Position numbers and translations under genes: made by a program. This document shows positions 1 through 11,170 of a stretch of 64,000 nucleotides of DNA, piece by piece; positions within the stretch are counted from its first letter, which is position 1; every line of letters starts with the position of its first letter. The DNA lies in the NCBI GenBank assembly GCA_035772405.1, contig JAYKKM010000504.1:359001-423000 (forward strand), given 5' to 3'. This DNA comes from Chrysogorgia sp. JL179-B06. Lineage: Eukaryota; Cnidaria; Anthozoa; Scleralcyonacea; Chrysogorgiidae. The notes under the pieces were generated by a model. The model had not been told where the DNA came from. It was given only the letters and a program-made list of their open reading frames with translations, and ran no database searches.

Positions 1-892
1 TGCATTAATGACCATGAAAATATGATATATGCTTTAGGCATTATTATTATTAATAATAATTATAATACAATAATATTTATACAGGATAGCCCCTTCAATG
101 CTAACACTGGTATCAATGGCAGTCTTATTTCCTAACAAATTAAAGTTATTGCAAATATAAAAACATAATTCATATATGTTCAGTACAATGTTACAAAAAC
201 TAATTTAGTCGTTATTTATTTTTAGTCAAAAATTAATTAAGTCAATTAAGGCAATTGATAAGGTGCAAAAACATCATTGAGATGAAATTAGTTCTTTAGA
301 TATGATATGAAAATGCCTTCACAGAATTTCTTAACTAGCATTACACAATGTAACTTTCTTCTAATTACAAGAGGTACCAATCCTAGGGTTTCTATTAACC
401 AATCAGTTTATTCAAGTCCCGAGTTAGGAAAGATCAGTTTCCCTGCTCTGCGTTGAGACCTCTCGAGATAAATAAATATTAAGTTATCCACATCCCTGCC
501 AGCTCAACATCGCAGTAGTCCAATGTGGATAGAATTATCAAATTGCTGTATATAATCTATCCACACCAACAATCATGGAAAAACCCTAATATGTGTCTTA
601 GTAAACCCAATTTGAATGGGCCCTATATATTTGCACTATGTATGCACCCGGCCTATGATAAAGATGCACTTTCTTCCTTCAACAGCCAATAGTGTCTGTT
701 TATACTAACTATTACCATTAATGTATTTAGTTATTTATTTTTATGTCATATAAATTCAGACAATAGAAAGCTTGCAGAGATATTGTCCACTGAAAGTCTA
801 TTCAGTTTTGCAAATGAATGGGCTATTATCTAATTCAAGTACAACTAAAAGTTAGTAAGAACTAAAAGAAGTACAGTACTGCGCTATACAAG
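1..892. other. AT-rich stretch without recognised genes
   Basis: No open frame of useful length, RNA gene or clear repeat was recognised here. The stretch is AT-rich and leads into the Helitron-like terminus at about 893. Confidence 0.5.
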
Positions 893-940
893 TTTCAAAC
901 AGTAAGCGGGCGAGGGGTTGTTGCGTATACGTATTTCTAG
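893..940 (+). mobile_element. Helitron-like 3' terminus, copy 1
   Basis: A roughly 48-bp GC-containing segment beginning TTCAAACAGTAAGCGGGCGA and ending CGTATTTCTAG, followed by T. The same end recurs inverted at 13988-14035 and 42427-42476, and in shorter form near 34460-34496. Similarity stops upstream of the shared ~48 bp while the CTAG|T edge is constant. That is how copies of a Helitron family share only their 3' end (CTRR, insertion before T). No hairpin was proven, so the class call is inference. It abuts the left end of the 17-kb element exactly. Confidence 0.45.
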
Positions 941-944
941 TAGG

Positions 945-1405
945 GTGCTTAGTCCTCATGTAGTCCTAAGGGTGCTTAGTCCTCCAATAGTCTTAAATAG
1001 TCATCCAATAGTCCTCATATAAATAGTCCTCTGATAGTCTGAAATAGTCTTCCGATAGTCTTAATTATAGTCCTCCTGTAGTCTTAAATAGTCCTCCTGT
1101 AGTCTTAAATAGTCTTCCTGTAGTCTCAAATAGTCATACAATAGTCCTAAATAGTCCTCATGTAGTCTTAAATAGTCCTAAATAGTCCTAAATAGTCTTA
1201 AATAGTCCTCCGATAGTCCTAAATAGTCCTCCTGTAGTCCTTAATAGTCTTAAATAGTCCTCCGATAGTCCTAAATAGTCCTCCTGTAGTCCTAAATAGT
1301 CTTAAATAGTCCTCCGATAGTCCTCTTGTAGTCCTAAATAGTCCTCATGTAGTCTTAAATAGTCTTTAGTCATCCAATGCTAAATAGTCCTCCTGTAGAC
1401 CACAG
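945..1405 (-). repeat. Minisatellite array, left TIR
   Basis: Tandem units of about 11 and 22 bp of the form TAGTCCTCCTGTAGTCCTAAA with interchanged variants (CCAATAGTC, CCGATAGTC, CATGTAGTC). The outermost ~165 bp match the right end of the element in the same variant order, so this part is true TIR and the rest is an expansion. Confidence 0.85.
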
Positions 1406-1604
1406 GAGACGGCTCGTTGTAATGGTCAGCTCCTAGATGGACATTTTTTTCGTGACGGAGGCGATTATTTGGGTTGGCAAATAATTTACCACAGTTATCA
1501 CATGTGTAAGACATGTTTACCCAGCAACGGTCGTGCTCAGAATAACGCAACTTTTTTATTTTAGCCTTATTTATGTCAGTGGCACTCCTGATATTTTCAA
1601 TGAC
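1380..1604 (-). pseudogene. C2H2 zinc-finger exon fragment between arrays
   Basis: A minus-strand open frame of about 75 codons lies in the only non-repetitive 200 bp between the two opposed minisatellite blocks. It holds one C2H2 finger, CDNCGK then twelve spacer residues and H-x4-H (about 1437-1502), preceded by a basic stretch KAKIKKLRYSEHDRC. The frame opens in the array at 1604 and closes at a TAG in the array at 1380, so both ends are repeat DNA. It may be a terminal exon of an element gene or a captured fragment; no start codon or splice site was assigned. Confidence 0.45.
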
Positions 1605-2470
1605 TATTTAGGACTATAGGAAGACTATTTAGGACTATATAAGGACTATTTAATACTACAGGAGGACTATTTAGGACTATTGGATGACTATTTAAGACTA
1701 CAGTAGGACTATTTAGGACTATCGGAGGACTATTTAAGACTATTTAGGACTACAGGAGGACTATTTAGGACTATTGGAGGACTATTTAGGACTACAGGAG
1801 GACTATTTAGGACTACAGGAGGACTATTTAGGACTAGTGGATGACTATTTAGGACTACAGGAAGACTATTTAGGACTATATAAGGACTATTTAAGACTAC
1901 AGGAGGACTATTTAGGACTATTGGATGACTATTTAAGACTACAGGAGGACTATATAAGGACTATTTAAGACTACAGGAGGACTATTTAGGACTATTGGAT
2001 GACTATTTAAGACTACAGGAGGACTATTTAGGACTATCGGAGGACTATTTAAGACTATTTAGGACTACAGGAGGACTATTTAGGACTATTGGAGGACTAT
2101 TTAGGACTACAGGAGGACTATTTAGGACTACAGGAGGACTATTTAGGACTATTGGATGACTATTTAGGACTACAGGAAGACTATTTAAGACTACATGAGG
2201 ACTATTTAGGACTACAAGAGGACTATTTAGGACTATCGGAGGATTATTTAAGACTATTTAGGACTACAGGAGGACTATTAGGACTACAGGAGGACTATTT
2301 AGGACAATAGGAAGAATATTTAGGACTATATAAGGACTATTTAAGACTACACGAGGACTATTTAGGACTATTGGATGACTATTTAAGACTACAGGAGGAC
2401 TATTTAAGACTACAGGAGGACTATTTAGGACTATTCTATGACTATTTAGGACTACAGGAAGACTATTTAA
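1605..2470 (+). repeat. Minisatellite array, inverted inner block
   Basis: About forty tandem units of the form GGACTATTTAGGACTACAGG with the same variant set as the 945-1405 block but in opposite orientation, so the two blocks form a large imperfect palindrome around the zinc-finger fragment. The repeat is open in frame and gives DYLGLQE-like repeats, which I regard as non-coding. Confidence 0.88.
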
Positions 2471-2690
2471 AGTGTCTATGACATGAAAAAAGGTGCAGCG
2501 CGTTTTTTGTATAATATGTAAGATTTGTATTGAAGAAATTACTTGAAAAAGTTTGGCGTCATTCTGATAGATAGATTTTGAGTTACAACCATTTGAAGTT
2601 TGCAACTTTGGCCAATTTGGGCTGAAACCATAAGAAAAAATGGGACCGAGTTTACAAAAGTGCTCGGCCATGATGACGAAGGCGTATGGA

Positions 2691-2885
2691 CACTCAACAA
2701 AGTCAGCCATCGAAGTTAACGGGGTGCAATTTATCCCGGGCACTCTGTCTCCCCCTCCCGCGATACTAATTGAAATGTCAGCGGTTATCGCGTAAGTGTC
2801 ATTCAGCGTCATATTAACTAAGTATTTTACATACATCGAATTAAAGTAGTTGGGCAAATTATTGGTGACTAACTATGGACAAGTA
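2691..2885. promoter_or_regulatory. Second copy of the bidirectional promoter-like segment
   Basis: About 75 bp around 2722-2800 (GGGTGCAATTTATCCCGGGC, CCCCCTCCCGCGATACTAAT) is repeated inverted at 11459-11535, where it separates two divergent genes. Here too it is flanked by divergent ATGs: minus at 2691 and plus near 2876, the latter (ATG GAC AA) running straight into GTAAGT. The flanking frames are not recognised, so this may be a remnant second gene pair. Confidence 0.4.
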
Positions 2886-3254
2886 AGTAAATTACAATAC
2901 GAACTTAATGATTCAGTTTAATCTGATGTTTTAAAGTTTATATAGCCATGAAAAACGATTGCTATTTGATATATATATATATATACATATGTACACTGTG
3001 TTTCTAACAGTATTATCTGTTAGAAACTGATCTAATGACATTCCAAATCAACACAAGCATATACCATAGGACAAAAGTACATCTAAAATCTTGTGCAGAT
3101 TGCTAGTATATCCACAACTTGATTACTTGAATTGTATATATATACTGGCTAAAATAAATGTGATCACACATACACTTACTAGACAGTATATATGCATGTA
3201 CATAGTTTAAAATGAACTTCTCTTTAAATTTAATTTATAAATTTCTGCATAATG

Positions 3255-3405
3255 TTAAGGGCAGTGAAAGAATGGTTCTTTCAAAGCATCTCTGAAGTTT
3301 ACATTAAGACATCGGGCATGAAAGAATTGACCACATCTGTCACAACCTAACCATTCCTCATCATTATCCATTTTGCAAACCTTGCAAACATTTGGATTTC
3401 TCCCA
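3255..3405 (-). pseudogene. Last exon: PHD finger
   Basis: Acceptor TTTTTTTCAG precedes this exon and a TAA closes it at 3255. It encodes a compact PHD finger: C-x2-C (CKVCKMDNDEE), the core W-L-G-C-x2-C, then H-x2-C-L and the final C near the terminus. PHD fingers read histone H3 tails, so the domain could steer the transposase to chromatin (inference). The finger itself looks intact. Confidence 0.75.
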
Positions 3406-3729
3406 CTGAAAAAAAGAAGACAGTGCCTTTTAGAATTTACTGTATACACTGGTTGATGGCTGTTATATTGACAAGTAATTTGTCAATTACGGTAACACAT
3501 TTTTACACTATTAATTTAATCCTGTCCTGGATTTTATTTACCCATGGGGTTAGTGTTAGGCAGAATAAAATACTAAGGACCTGTCCAGACAGGAAATAAT
3601 TAATTAAAAACAAATCCACTTTTCACCTAAAGTTGATGGTGATGACCATAATTAGATATACTGACATGTATACAGTGATTGTGCATGTTGAAGAACATAT
3701 TATATTAATTATATTATTAATATATACAC

Positions 3730-3845
3730 CTTGTTATGTCATCAAAGCAAGATCCAAAAAGGTTGGACAATAGCTTCTCCCTTTCAAAATTCATATTGAA
3801 ATTGGCTGTTAGATCACCATTTCCATCACATAAACATTTGGCAAA
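3730..3845 (-). pseudogene. Exon 9, tail of the ULP1 domain
   Basis: Flanked by acceptor GTATATAG and donor GTGTAT. It encodes 38 codons starting FAKCLCDGNGDLTANF and continues in phase from the catalytic-cysteine exon. It joins in phase (AG plus T) to the PHD exon. Confidence 0.65.
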
Positions 3846-3902
3846 CTATATACAATTGTTAAATTAATTGAGAATTTAAAAGTAGAAAATGAATTATGTT
3901 CT

Positions 3903-4700
3903 TAAAGTGCCTATGCAATGAAAATTTACCCCAGATTTTTATGATTGTATTTGCAAGAACAGTTAAAATAATGAAGAATGGGATTTACAGTTCTTTCATT
4001 TGTTGTCTTATTCTTGAGTTATTACTATAAATTTGAACTATGACATATCATAAGTATGATATGGTATTGTAACAAAACTGAAAATCATGCATATCTTTAG
4101 ATTGATTTAACTAAATTGACTCAAAGTGTGTAGACTTACTCAGTCAACAAAACTAAACATTATATTATGGTTTGGATATGGTTACCATGGAAACATATTA
4201 GTTCACAGGTCTCCCTCTCCTTCTAAATTGTTCTTTGTTTTCAATAATACGTAAAGCAAGTTTGGGCTTTTAACAAGTTGGCATCGTTTTGTACAATTTT
4301 CAATGCAACAGGAAAGTTTAAAACAAAAAACATTAGCCGCAATACTGCCAATGATCAAAAATGGAAAAATCCATGTTTAAATAAAAGAAGCCTGTAAACT
4401 AATCTTATCTGTTGCCATGGAAACCATATCTAAACTATATTAACATTTAGTTTTGTTGACTGAGTCAGTCTGCAAAGTTTGAGTCAATTTTGTCAAATCA
4501 ATCCAAATATATCGATGATTTTCAGTTTTGCTACCATGCCATACGTCATATACTTATGACATCATAGTTCAAATTACATAACACGTAATAACTCAAGAAT
4601 GGGACGATAAATGAAAGAACTGTAAAAGCCATTCTTCATTATTTTTACTGTTCTTGGAAATACAATCATAAAAATGTGGCATAAATTTTCAAAGGCTTAA
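3903..4700. mobile_element. Foldback MITE in intron 8
   Basis: Two arms of about 290 bp (3903-4200 and 4400-4700) are imperfect inverted copies: AGTGCCTATGCAATGAAAAT on the left mirrors the segment before TTAACAG on the right, and both arms include CAGTCAACAAAACTAAA and a CATGGAAAC motif. No coding capacity. Confidence 0.7.
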
Positions 4701-4733
4701 CAGTTAGTACTTTATTAGTACCAGGACTTGACA

Positions 4734-4764
<31 letters not shown>

Positions 4765-4771
4765 GACATAC

Positions 4772-5700
4772 AGTTAACACATGTACTCCACAATTGTAGC
4801 CATCCATTTGCTGAGAGTGGGGAGGTTCCAGACATTTCCAGCTCCGTGAATTCCATCCAGTTTTGATATCTACAAGTTCACTATATAATATACAATTATA
4901 GGATGAGGTTGAGCATGATATCTTGTTTTATCAATGCCAAGGGTTGTGTTATCAATGACAAGGTTTGTGTTATCTGCCAAAGCCAAAGGCTGAGGCGGAT
5001 AACACAAACCAAGGCTTGATAACACAAGATATCATGCAAAAACCAAATTCAATAATTGTTTAATTAAGTTTATTATACTATAAGAAAAGCTAAGAAAAGC
5101 TTGTAAAAATTATAAATTCGGATCAATAACAATTACGTCACCTACAGACAATTTTTGACATTTTGTAGGTGGCAAGACATCACGAATTGTCTGTAGTTTA
5201 GCCAATCACAATCGAGATAATGTACGAGTATTGTCTAATAATACAGTATAGTATGCGGTACATGTAGTGATTACATAATTGTGATTTACTTCTAATTAAC
5301 ATACACCTACCTAATCTTGTTCACATGTTTTACAAGCTCTGGGTGGGAAACAACTGTTAGTGTTGTGGATTGTCGGTTTCCATGAAGAGGGTCAAAGTAC
5401 AAGCGGGTAGATTGCTTTTTATCCAGAACCTTAAAAGGAAGGGAGGGAGAGAAAAAATATTGTAAATAATGTACATTAACATATACGGTATATGTTTTAC
5501 GTTTGTAGTTTTACCAAAAGTGTCCAGTGTGACTCAAATAGATTCATGGGAATGAACATCATCTCAATTCCATGGAATGTTTCTTTCATCCACAAACGTC
5601 GAGTGCTTGCTCCATGCTTCGCTAAAACTGAAACTATGGTATCAGCAGCGAAAAGCCGATTGTTCGATTGTACAAGTTGCTGCAAACTCGCATCAATGAT
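4772..5700 (-). pseudogene. ULP1/SENP-type cysteine protease domain (exons 6-8)
   Basis: Exon 6 (5700-5515) encodes QQLVQSNNRLFAADTI through FIPMNLFESHWTLL and carries the catalytic histidine. Exon 7 (5429-5311) continues VLDKKQSTRLYFDPLHG with the catalytic aspartate. Exon 8 (4869-4772) encodes EPPHSQQMDGYNCGVHVLT with the oxyanion glutamine and the nucleophilic cysteine. The order H, D, Q, C and the spacing fit C48 peptidases, which cleave SUMO or related modifiers. Joining exons 6 and 7 at GTAAAA/TTTTAAG restores a typical HW-core strand. Exon 8 is one base out of phase with exon 7, so a small indel or unrecognised splice site is likely. Confidence 0.78.
4912..5037. mobile_element. Hairpin MITE in intron 7
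   Basis: Imperfect inverted repeat of about 126 bp with ends GCATGATATCTTGT and ACAAGATATCATGC. The inner arms carry TTGTGTTAT and ATAACACAA. Confidence 0.6.
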
Positions 5701-5887
5701 CTGAGAAAGAGGAAAAATCGTAAAAAAATAGTTTTCATCTCATCATAAATGTACATTTTGTATACTGAGAAAACCATACAATCAAGGGGGAAATGACGTA
5801 CAACTTCATGCTTAAATTAAGTGGGCTTAACCCTTGATCAGCCTAATGTTCTGAAAAATCAGAAAGTCTTTATGACAGCATACGTAC

Positions 5888-6928
5888 AGTGTCAGTAAGC
5901 CATCCTGGAATGAAATTTCGAGAACCTCTGTTGAGATATTTTTTTTCTTCAACTCCCCAAACATTAGGTAATGTGACAGTACATAAATCTAGTAATGTTA
6001 ACTTGAGTGATCCTCTCATTTCGAGCACTGTGCCGTGCGTTGGATGACCTTGCTTTACCATGGTTTTGATTCTCTGTGTTGGATCGCAACGGGTGGTTTT
6101 CACTTGTGTTGGTAATTCATTACACAAAGGCCTAAAAGTATTTGATTGATATATATATAATAAATCAGTCGAGTCAAATAGAGAAATTGATATTATATGT
6201 ATTTTAAAAAATTGTGGTTGAAAACAGTTTAAATACTGCAATAAAAACGTTAATGACGGTTCGCCGGTGTAAACCCAGAATGTCTGGGCACTACGATGCG
6301 CACGGGTGCGTGCTTCACAAGGCACTTCTTGTTGTTTTAGGCCAAGTAAAAATATATAGTAGTTTATCGTCCTAACTTTAAAAAAATAGGAGAATGCGGG
6401 CGCTTTTCTTTTTTTCTTTTTTTTTCAAGATGGCTAATTCTCCGAATTGGCAATCACCTACCTGAAAACCTATTTTTAACACATATTAAATCTATTTAAC
6501 GTTGTATTACAAGCACAAGCAATAATTGAATGGATTTCTCTACAACTGCTTCGATACAAGTTTGCACCAAAACAAATGGTGGCGTGTAAAACCAGAAATG
6601 AACCGAAAATTCCCGAAAGGTAACAGAAGACGCCGAAACGCACGAAAATGGCCGAAAGGTTGCGCAAAAGACACCAAAAACAAGACAGATTTTCGACGCA
6701 AATAAAATAAAAAGAAATTTGATGCGGCCGGAAAAAAGGATGCGGGCGGGGACGATAAACTACTTTATTTTTTTACTTGGCCTTAGTATAATATATCATA
6801 ATTGTAAACCATACAGTGATGATTTACCTCTCAAAAGCAGTGTTATTAATTGTAGGTACATAACGGCTGGTTATCATGTCCTCGTCCTCCTTTGGTTCAT
6901 TGTGGAACTCATCACAAACAGAGCCAAC
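5888..6928 (-). pseudogene. Exons 4-5, linker and start of protease region
   Basis: Exon 4 (6928-6828) follows acceptor TTTCATAG in phase 0 from the transposase exon and encodes VGSVCDEFHNEPKEDED. Exon 5 (6131-5888) follows acceptor CTTTTAG in matching phase, encodes PLCNELPTQVKTTRCDPTQR and ends TDT at GTACGT, in phase with the protease exon. I do not recognise a separate domain in the linker. Confidence 0.65.
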
Positions 6929-7196
6929 CTATGAAAAAAGGATAGAGAATAATCATGAACAGGCTGATTATAATAAATGATTGAATTACGTGGCATCAGT
7001 TAGTTATACAATTAGGGTTGATTTCAAGTGATGCGTGTTTTTTTCGACGTACGTGGAGTGCTCATAACACGTAAACGCATTCAATGACGCGGAATGAGCA
7101 CGTGCGTAAACATAGGTAAAAACGTATCACTGGAAAACAACCTTTATTCCTAGCTAATGAAAAGTTCATTGTCGTGTATAATTGATCAAACCTTAC

Positions 7197-9160
7197 TTCT
7201 TCAGACGATATGTTGGGTGGTCGCTCATTATTAACCTCCATGGTTTGTATCACACATTTCTTTTCCGGCTTGCGAAACTTCTTTCTTCGTGGCAGCTTCT
7301 TATTAAATATTTTATGGTACTCGATGTCGGTGGGTTTCAGTTTCTTTTTTGCAGGGCTATTTCTTACCAGAAAACCATTCTCCTCGTGACAGGTGCTACG
7401 AAGTTTGTTGGTCAGATTCTCAACGACTGTAATTGCATCACTTAGGGAATCCACGTCTTCGACCTGGAATGCCAGATTGGCAAGGGTGGAAATCTTGTCT
7501 TGCAGTCTCTTTCGTAGTTTATTTGCATTACTGTGGCAAACACTGACTGGCTCAGTTGTTTCGCACGGATCGGATACTGCGACTACGTTTTTGAACTGAA
7601 GTGCATTGTCAGTAGACTTGTCGGCGTTCTTCATGATTGTATTTTGTAGAGCCGCTTCGTTTAGCTTTATTTTTGTGCGAGGGTTGCTCTTTCGTACCGG
7701 CATTAGTAGAAATGGTATCTACAACATTTAAATGTTCTGTATCCAGCGTGATGAACACACTGTTTGTATACGTTTCCGGCAGACTTGCGAAACCCCACTC
7801 GTCGTAGAAGTTAAAAACGGCAAAGAAATGCTTGCAAGGGTAACTCGTCTTCATCCAAGCTTCACATTCGCAGCTTGGTTCTTTCATGCTAAGGACATAA
7901 TCTCTTTCTTTATTGGTGGAGCTGCGCACGAGAAACTCTCCTTTGTTGTAGTGGAGACATTCTACATCTGTATTCTGGTAACCTCTGGCTGCAAATCTGC
8001 TTTTCAAACAGTGCTTAACAAACTGCTGTGGTCTGTTGTGGAGGTACGCTGGAACAGAGGAGTTGTAACGGCGGTATGAACTGCTGAAACGCAGGTTGCT
8101 GTCAAGATAATTCTGGTATGTTTCTGGGACAAACGACTCTACCAAAACGCAAGCAATGCCAAACACGGACTTATCGATAGATAAGTGAAAATCGCAGATG
8201 TACGCTTCTGCTTGTGGAAACTCTTCTTCGATAGCAGCAATCTCTGCGGAGGAGAAGTCGACCATAAACAATTTTGGATTCCAGTTAGGATTCCAATCTC
8301 GAACTATACGCAGAGCCTCGGCAATGGACGCTGTGTCTTCATGTTGGCATAGGAATTCAGCGACAACCTTGTACCCAACGTTTGTGTGTACGCAAATAAA
8401 GAAAAGAGGTATTGCGTACTTCGTTGTTTTATAGGTTGCGTCCATGAGGACTAGGTCACTGCCGTATCTCTGAAGAAGCCTTTGCTGCCATTCCTCTTGG
8501 TGGACAAAGAGGAACTTACTTTCTTTCTCCTCATTCCCATCTCTCGTTCGGATGAAAAAATGCGTAGATGACGACGACTTCTTCCATTCATCGACTTTTC
8601 TCTTTAATGACTCCTGGTCATCGTTGCAATATTTCATTGTTGTTATTGCTTATGTCTTGTTTATTCGGGTGGTATCGACGATTCGTTTTTGTTGGCTTGG
8701 ATTTCTCAGGAGCGCATTCGAATAACTCATTCTCGACAAACTGATCTATGCTTCTTCTTATTTCTGCTGGGTTGGCGATGTTCTGCTTTACGAGGTCGTG
8801 GATTTTGTTGATTACCTTTGGACCTACCGAATGGCTGGCACCGGCTACTCGACCACTTGGATGGTTAATGTGTTCCGTGGTGAGAGGTATCTTAATAAAG
8901 TGGCGCGTTATAGTATTAAGCTTTTCCTGTTTTTCAAAATCTTGCTTCACTAAATTTAATACATTTTTCTTTTCTTCCCGCAGCTTCTTTTTCGATATAT
9001 GTTGAGTTGCATCTAACTTGTAATCAACAAAGATTCGAATTGTGCGTATCTGGATTGTCGCTGGGCAGTCGAGATTTCGTGTTCCTTGTATTTTTATGTA
9101 ACCGCCTGAAATGTAGTCATGGTCTGATTCTTGTTTGGGTGTACATCCACCCCTTGATTC
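7197..9160 (-). pseudogene. Main transposase exon: CaRF-like, DDE core, SWIM finger
   Basis: After acceptor CACTATATAG the frame runs through GGYIKIQGTRNLDCPATIQI and PSGRVAGASHSVGPKV, a pattern I know from calcium-responsive-transcription-factor-like proteins and from N-termini of MULE-type transposases in invertebrates. After a one-base shift near 8640 comes the core: LVLMDATYKTTKY (first D), LFMVDFSSAE (second D) and CDFH. Family members then have roughly 190 residues ending in a T-N-N-x-E motif with the third acidic residue. Here CDFH is followed almost at once (about 8165-8185) by the later SFVPETYQNYL region, so that block is missing. The SWIM finger is CEC...CKH (about 7827-7872). A second frameshift lies between about 7700 and 7609; the last part (SEE|GTAAGG) splices in phase to exon 4. 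Confidence 0.8.
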
Positions 9161-9791
9161 CTATATAGTGACAACAAATAAAATTTCACGCTACGATAAC
9201 AATGTAGCTTTCATACAGTAATCGCATAAAATATTTTTGCTTTTTGAGAACTGAGAAGGCTTATATCACTAATTATTTATACGCGGAAATACAAAAAGTG
9301 AATATGGGACTGGCTAATATAATCGAATTAATGTAATAAATGTGCATGTGGACAAATAATGGTTCATCCAAGCGAAATGTCATGGTTTTTCATCGGTCAC
9401 AAGTTGTGAAAACCTATATATAAATATAAAACATCCTCCAAAAATCAGCAAAGAACACAAGAGGTGTACTACAGATAAGTATACACATACATGATTTATG
9501 TTGGATCTTTACTAAAAATGGAATCGCATGTGCAAAAAATACATTGATAAAATCCTGAAACGGTTTGTATTTTACTTCACCTCAGACATTTTGCATGAAC
9601 TTATTAAATTGAATCGTTTTACTCTAATTTTCAGAAGGAATATTGCTATTTTTAATTGGTGTTGCTGTTTTTAATTTGTTTTAAATTTGGCGGTTATAAT
9701 ATAGCATTGCATTGTGGAACGTTTTTTTGTTAAGCCAGGATTTCCTTACAATCGCCCCTTTATAGACAAGATAAAAATATATATGCCTTAC

Positions 9792-9901
9792 CTTTAAAGG
9801 GCCATGTAAGCATCGACGTGTTTCTGTCGCAATCACCTGGAACGGGTTGCTAGAAAAACGCACTGGTAAGTTTCCTCCAGCATGTTCGAAGACCGGGCTG
9901 A
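9792..9901 (-). pseudogene. Exon 2 of the transposase gene
   Basis: Short exon with acceptor TTTACAG and donor GTAAGG. It encodes FEHAGGNLPVRFSSNPFQVI and ends GPLK; it is in phase with exon 1 (phase 1) and exon 3 (phase 0). No domain recognised. Confidence 0.6.
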
Positions 9902-10730
9902 CTGTAAATGAGTAAAACCCAAGTACTAAATTTTAAGCATTAAGCCGGGATAAGGGTAATCAATTATAATTGATGAAAAATAAGAGTCAGCAATGATCGA
10001 TGATCGGTAATTTGGCCTCCCTAACCTATCTAATATTTGAAATAAGGTATAACTGAGAAGTACCTATGTTCTCCTGGAATTGTTTTGTAAATTTTTGCAG
10101 CTATCAGTCAGGTTTCCAATTCCAGCGTTCTCTACATCTTTTCTGTGTTTTTAGGTCTGTTTTGCAATCTGTGCTTATTGAATGACCACATGCAGTTATT
10201 ATTTTAGTATTTACGCATGTTTGCTCAGTGTCGTTAAGGGAGTTTCCTACAATTTTTGAAGCACCAAAAATTCAAATGGAGAACACATGCATGTGGGAAA
10301 ATAGGTTTTAGAATATAGTAGCATGCTGGCCATTTCCACCTGTTACTGTAGCAACACAAACAGCGACGTTTTAAAATGGCGGCTGAAAACCGTTCACATG
10401 CATCTATCTACTTTGTTGAGGAAAAGTGACTCCCTGTAGGTAGTCAATAGGATGATTTTAAAATTCAGTAGCAACAGTTCTTTCGCAAACGTAAGCTAGT
10501 AAACCTAAAAACATCGCGAACGTGGCTTTATTATTAGCGTGTTATGTGCATCTTTAATTGACATAAAACGCACTCGTGGCAACGATTTTTAAATATACGT
10601 CAAATCGTCAATGGCCTATCATGATTGGTACTTATTTTCAAAAATTAAAATGATCATATTAAACAATAATTGGCAGTCACTTAGAAATATCACTGTTGCC
10701 ATAGCGACATGTGCCATGTGTACTTAAATA

Positions 10731-10764
<34 letters not shown>

Positions 10765-10799
10765 TAGTTATAGTATTTTCATAAAATAGCCCATTTAGG

Positions 10800-11125
10800 G
10801 AGGGTTCATAATTTATCAAGAGGGGGGCTATGGTGATTTTGAGGCGGCCTCGTGATTTTTCAACAGTACTGTATGTTGGGGGGGGGGGGGGTCATCAAAA
10901 AGTGTGTTGACAAAAAAACGTTTTTATTAATATCAGTATACTGTGTCACTCATTTTGCAGTTTATTACCAATGGTGTCCTTTTGGAAATTTTTGTGAAAG
11001 ATTTGGAAACAATGAAAGTTTATTGTTTTTATTATATATTAAACAATGCAAATAGCAAATGTAAAATACTCCCCCACCCCACCCCACAGTGGCCACATAT
11101 ACTAAATAAATTATGAACGCTCCCC
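10800..11125. mobile_element. Foldback MITE with G- and C-rich tracts in intron 1
   Basis: Ends are inverted: GGAGGGTTCATAATTTAT on the left and ATAAATTATGAACGCTCCCC on the right. A 14-base G run lies near 10870 and a CCCCACCCC run near 11070. No gene. Confidence 0.55.
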
Positions 11126-11170
11126 TTGCAGCATTTTATTAAATAATTAGTACAGTAAGAACACACTTAC

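Noticed and set aside
1774..2310. Repetitive proteins of the type DYLGLQEDYLGL
   Set aside because: They are translations of the minisatellite array, lack stop codons by chance, and have no start context or splice signals.
2264..2857. 197-codon minus-strand ORF after MADFVECPYAFVIM
   Set aside because: Two thirds of it is minisatellite and inner TIR sequence shared with 17700-17840; no domain. The ATG may matter only as part of the promoter copy.
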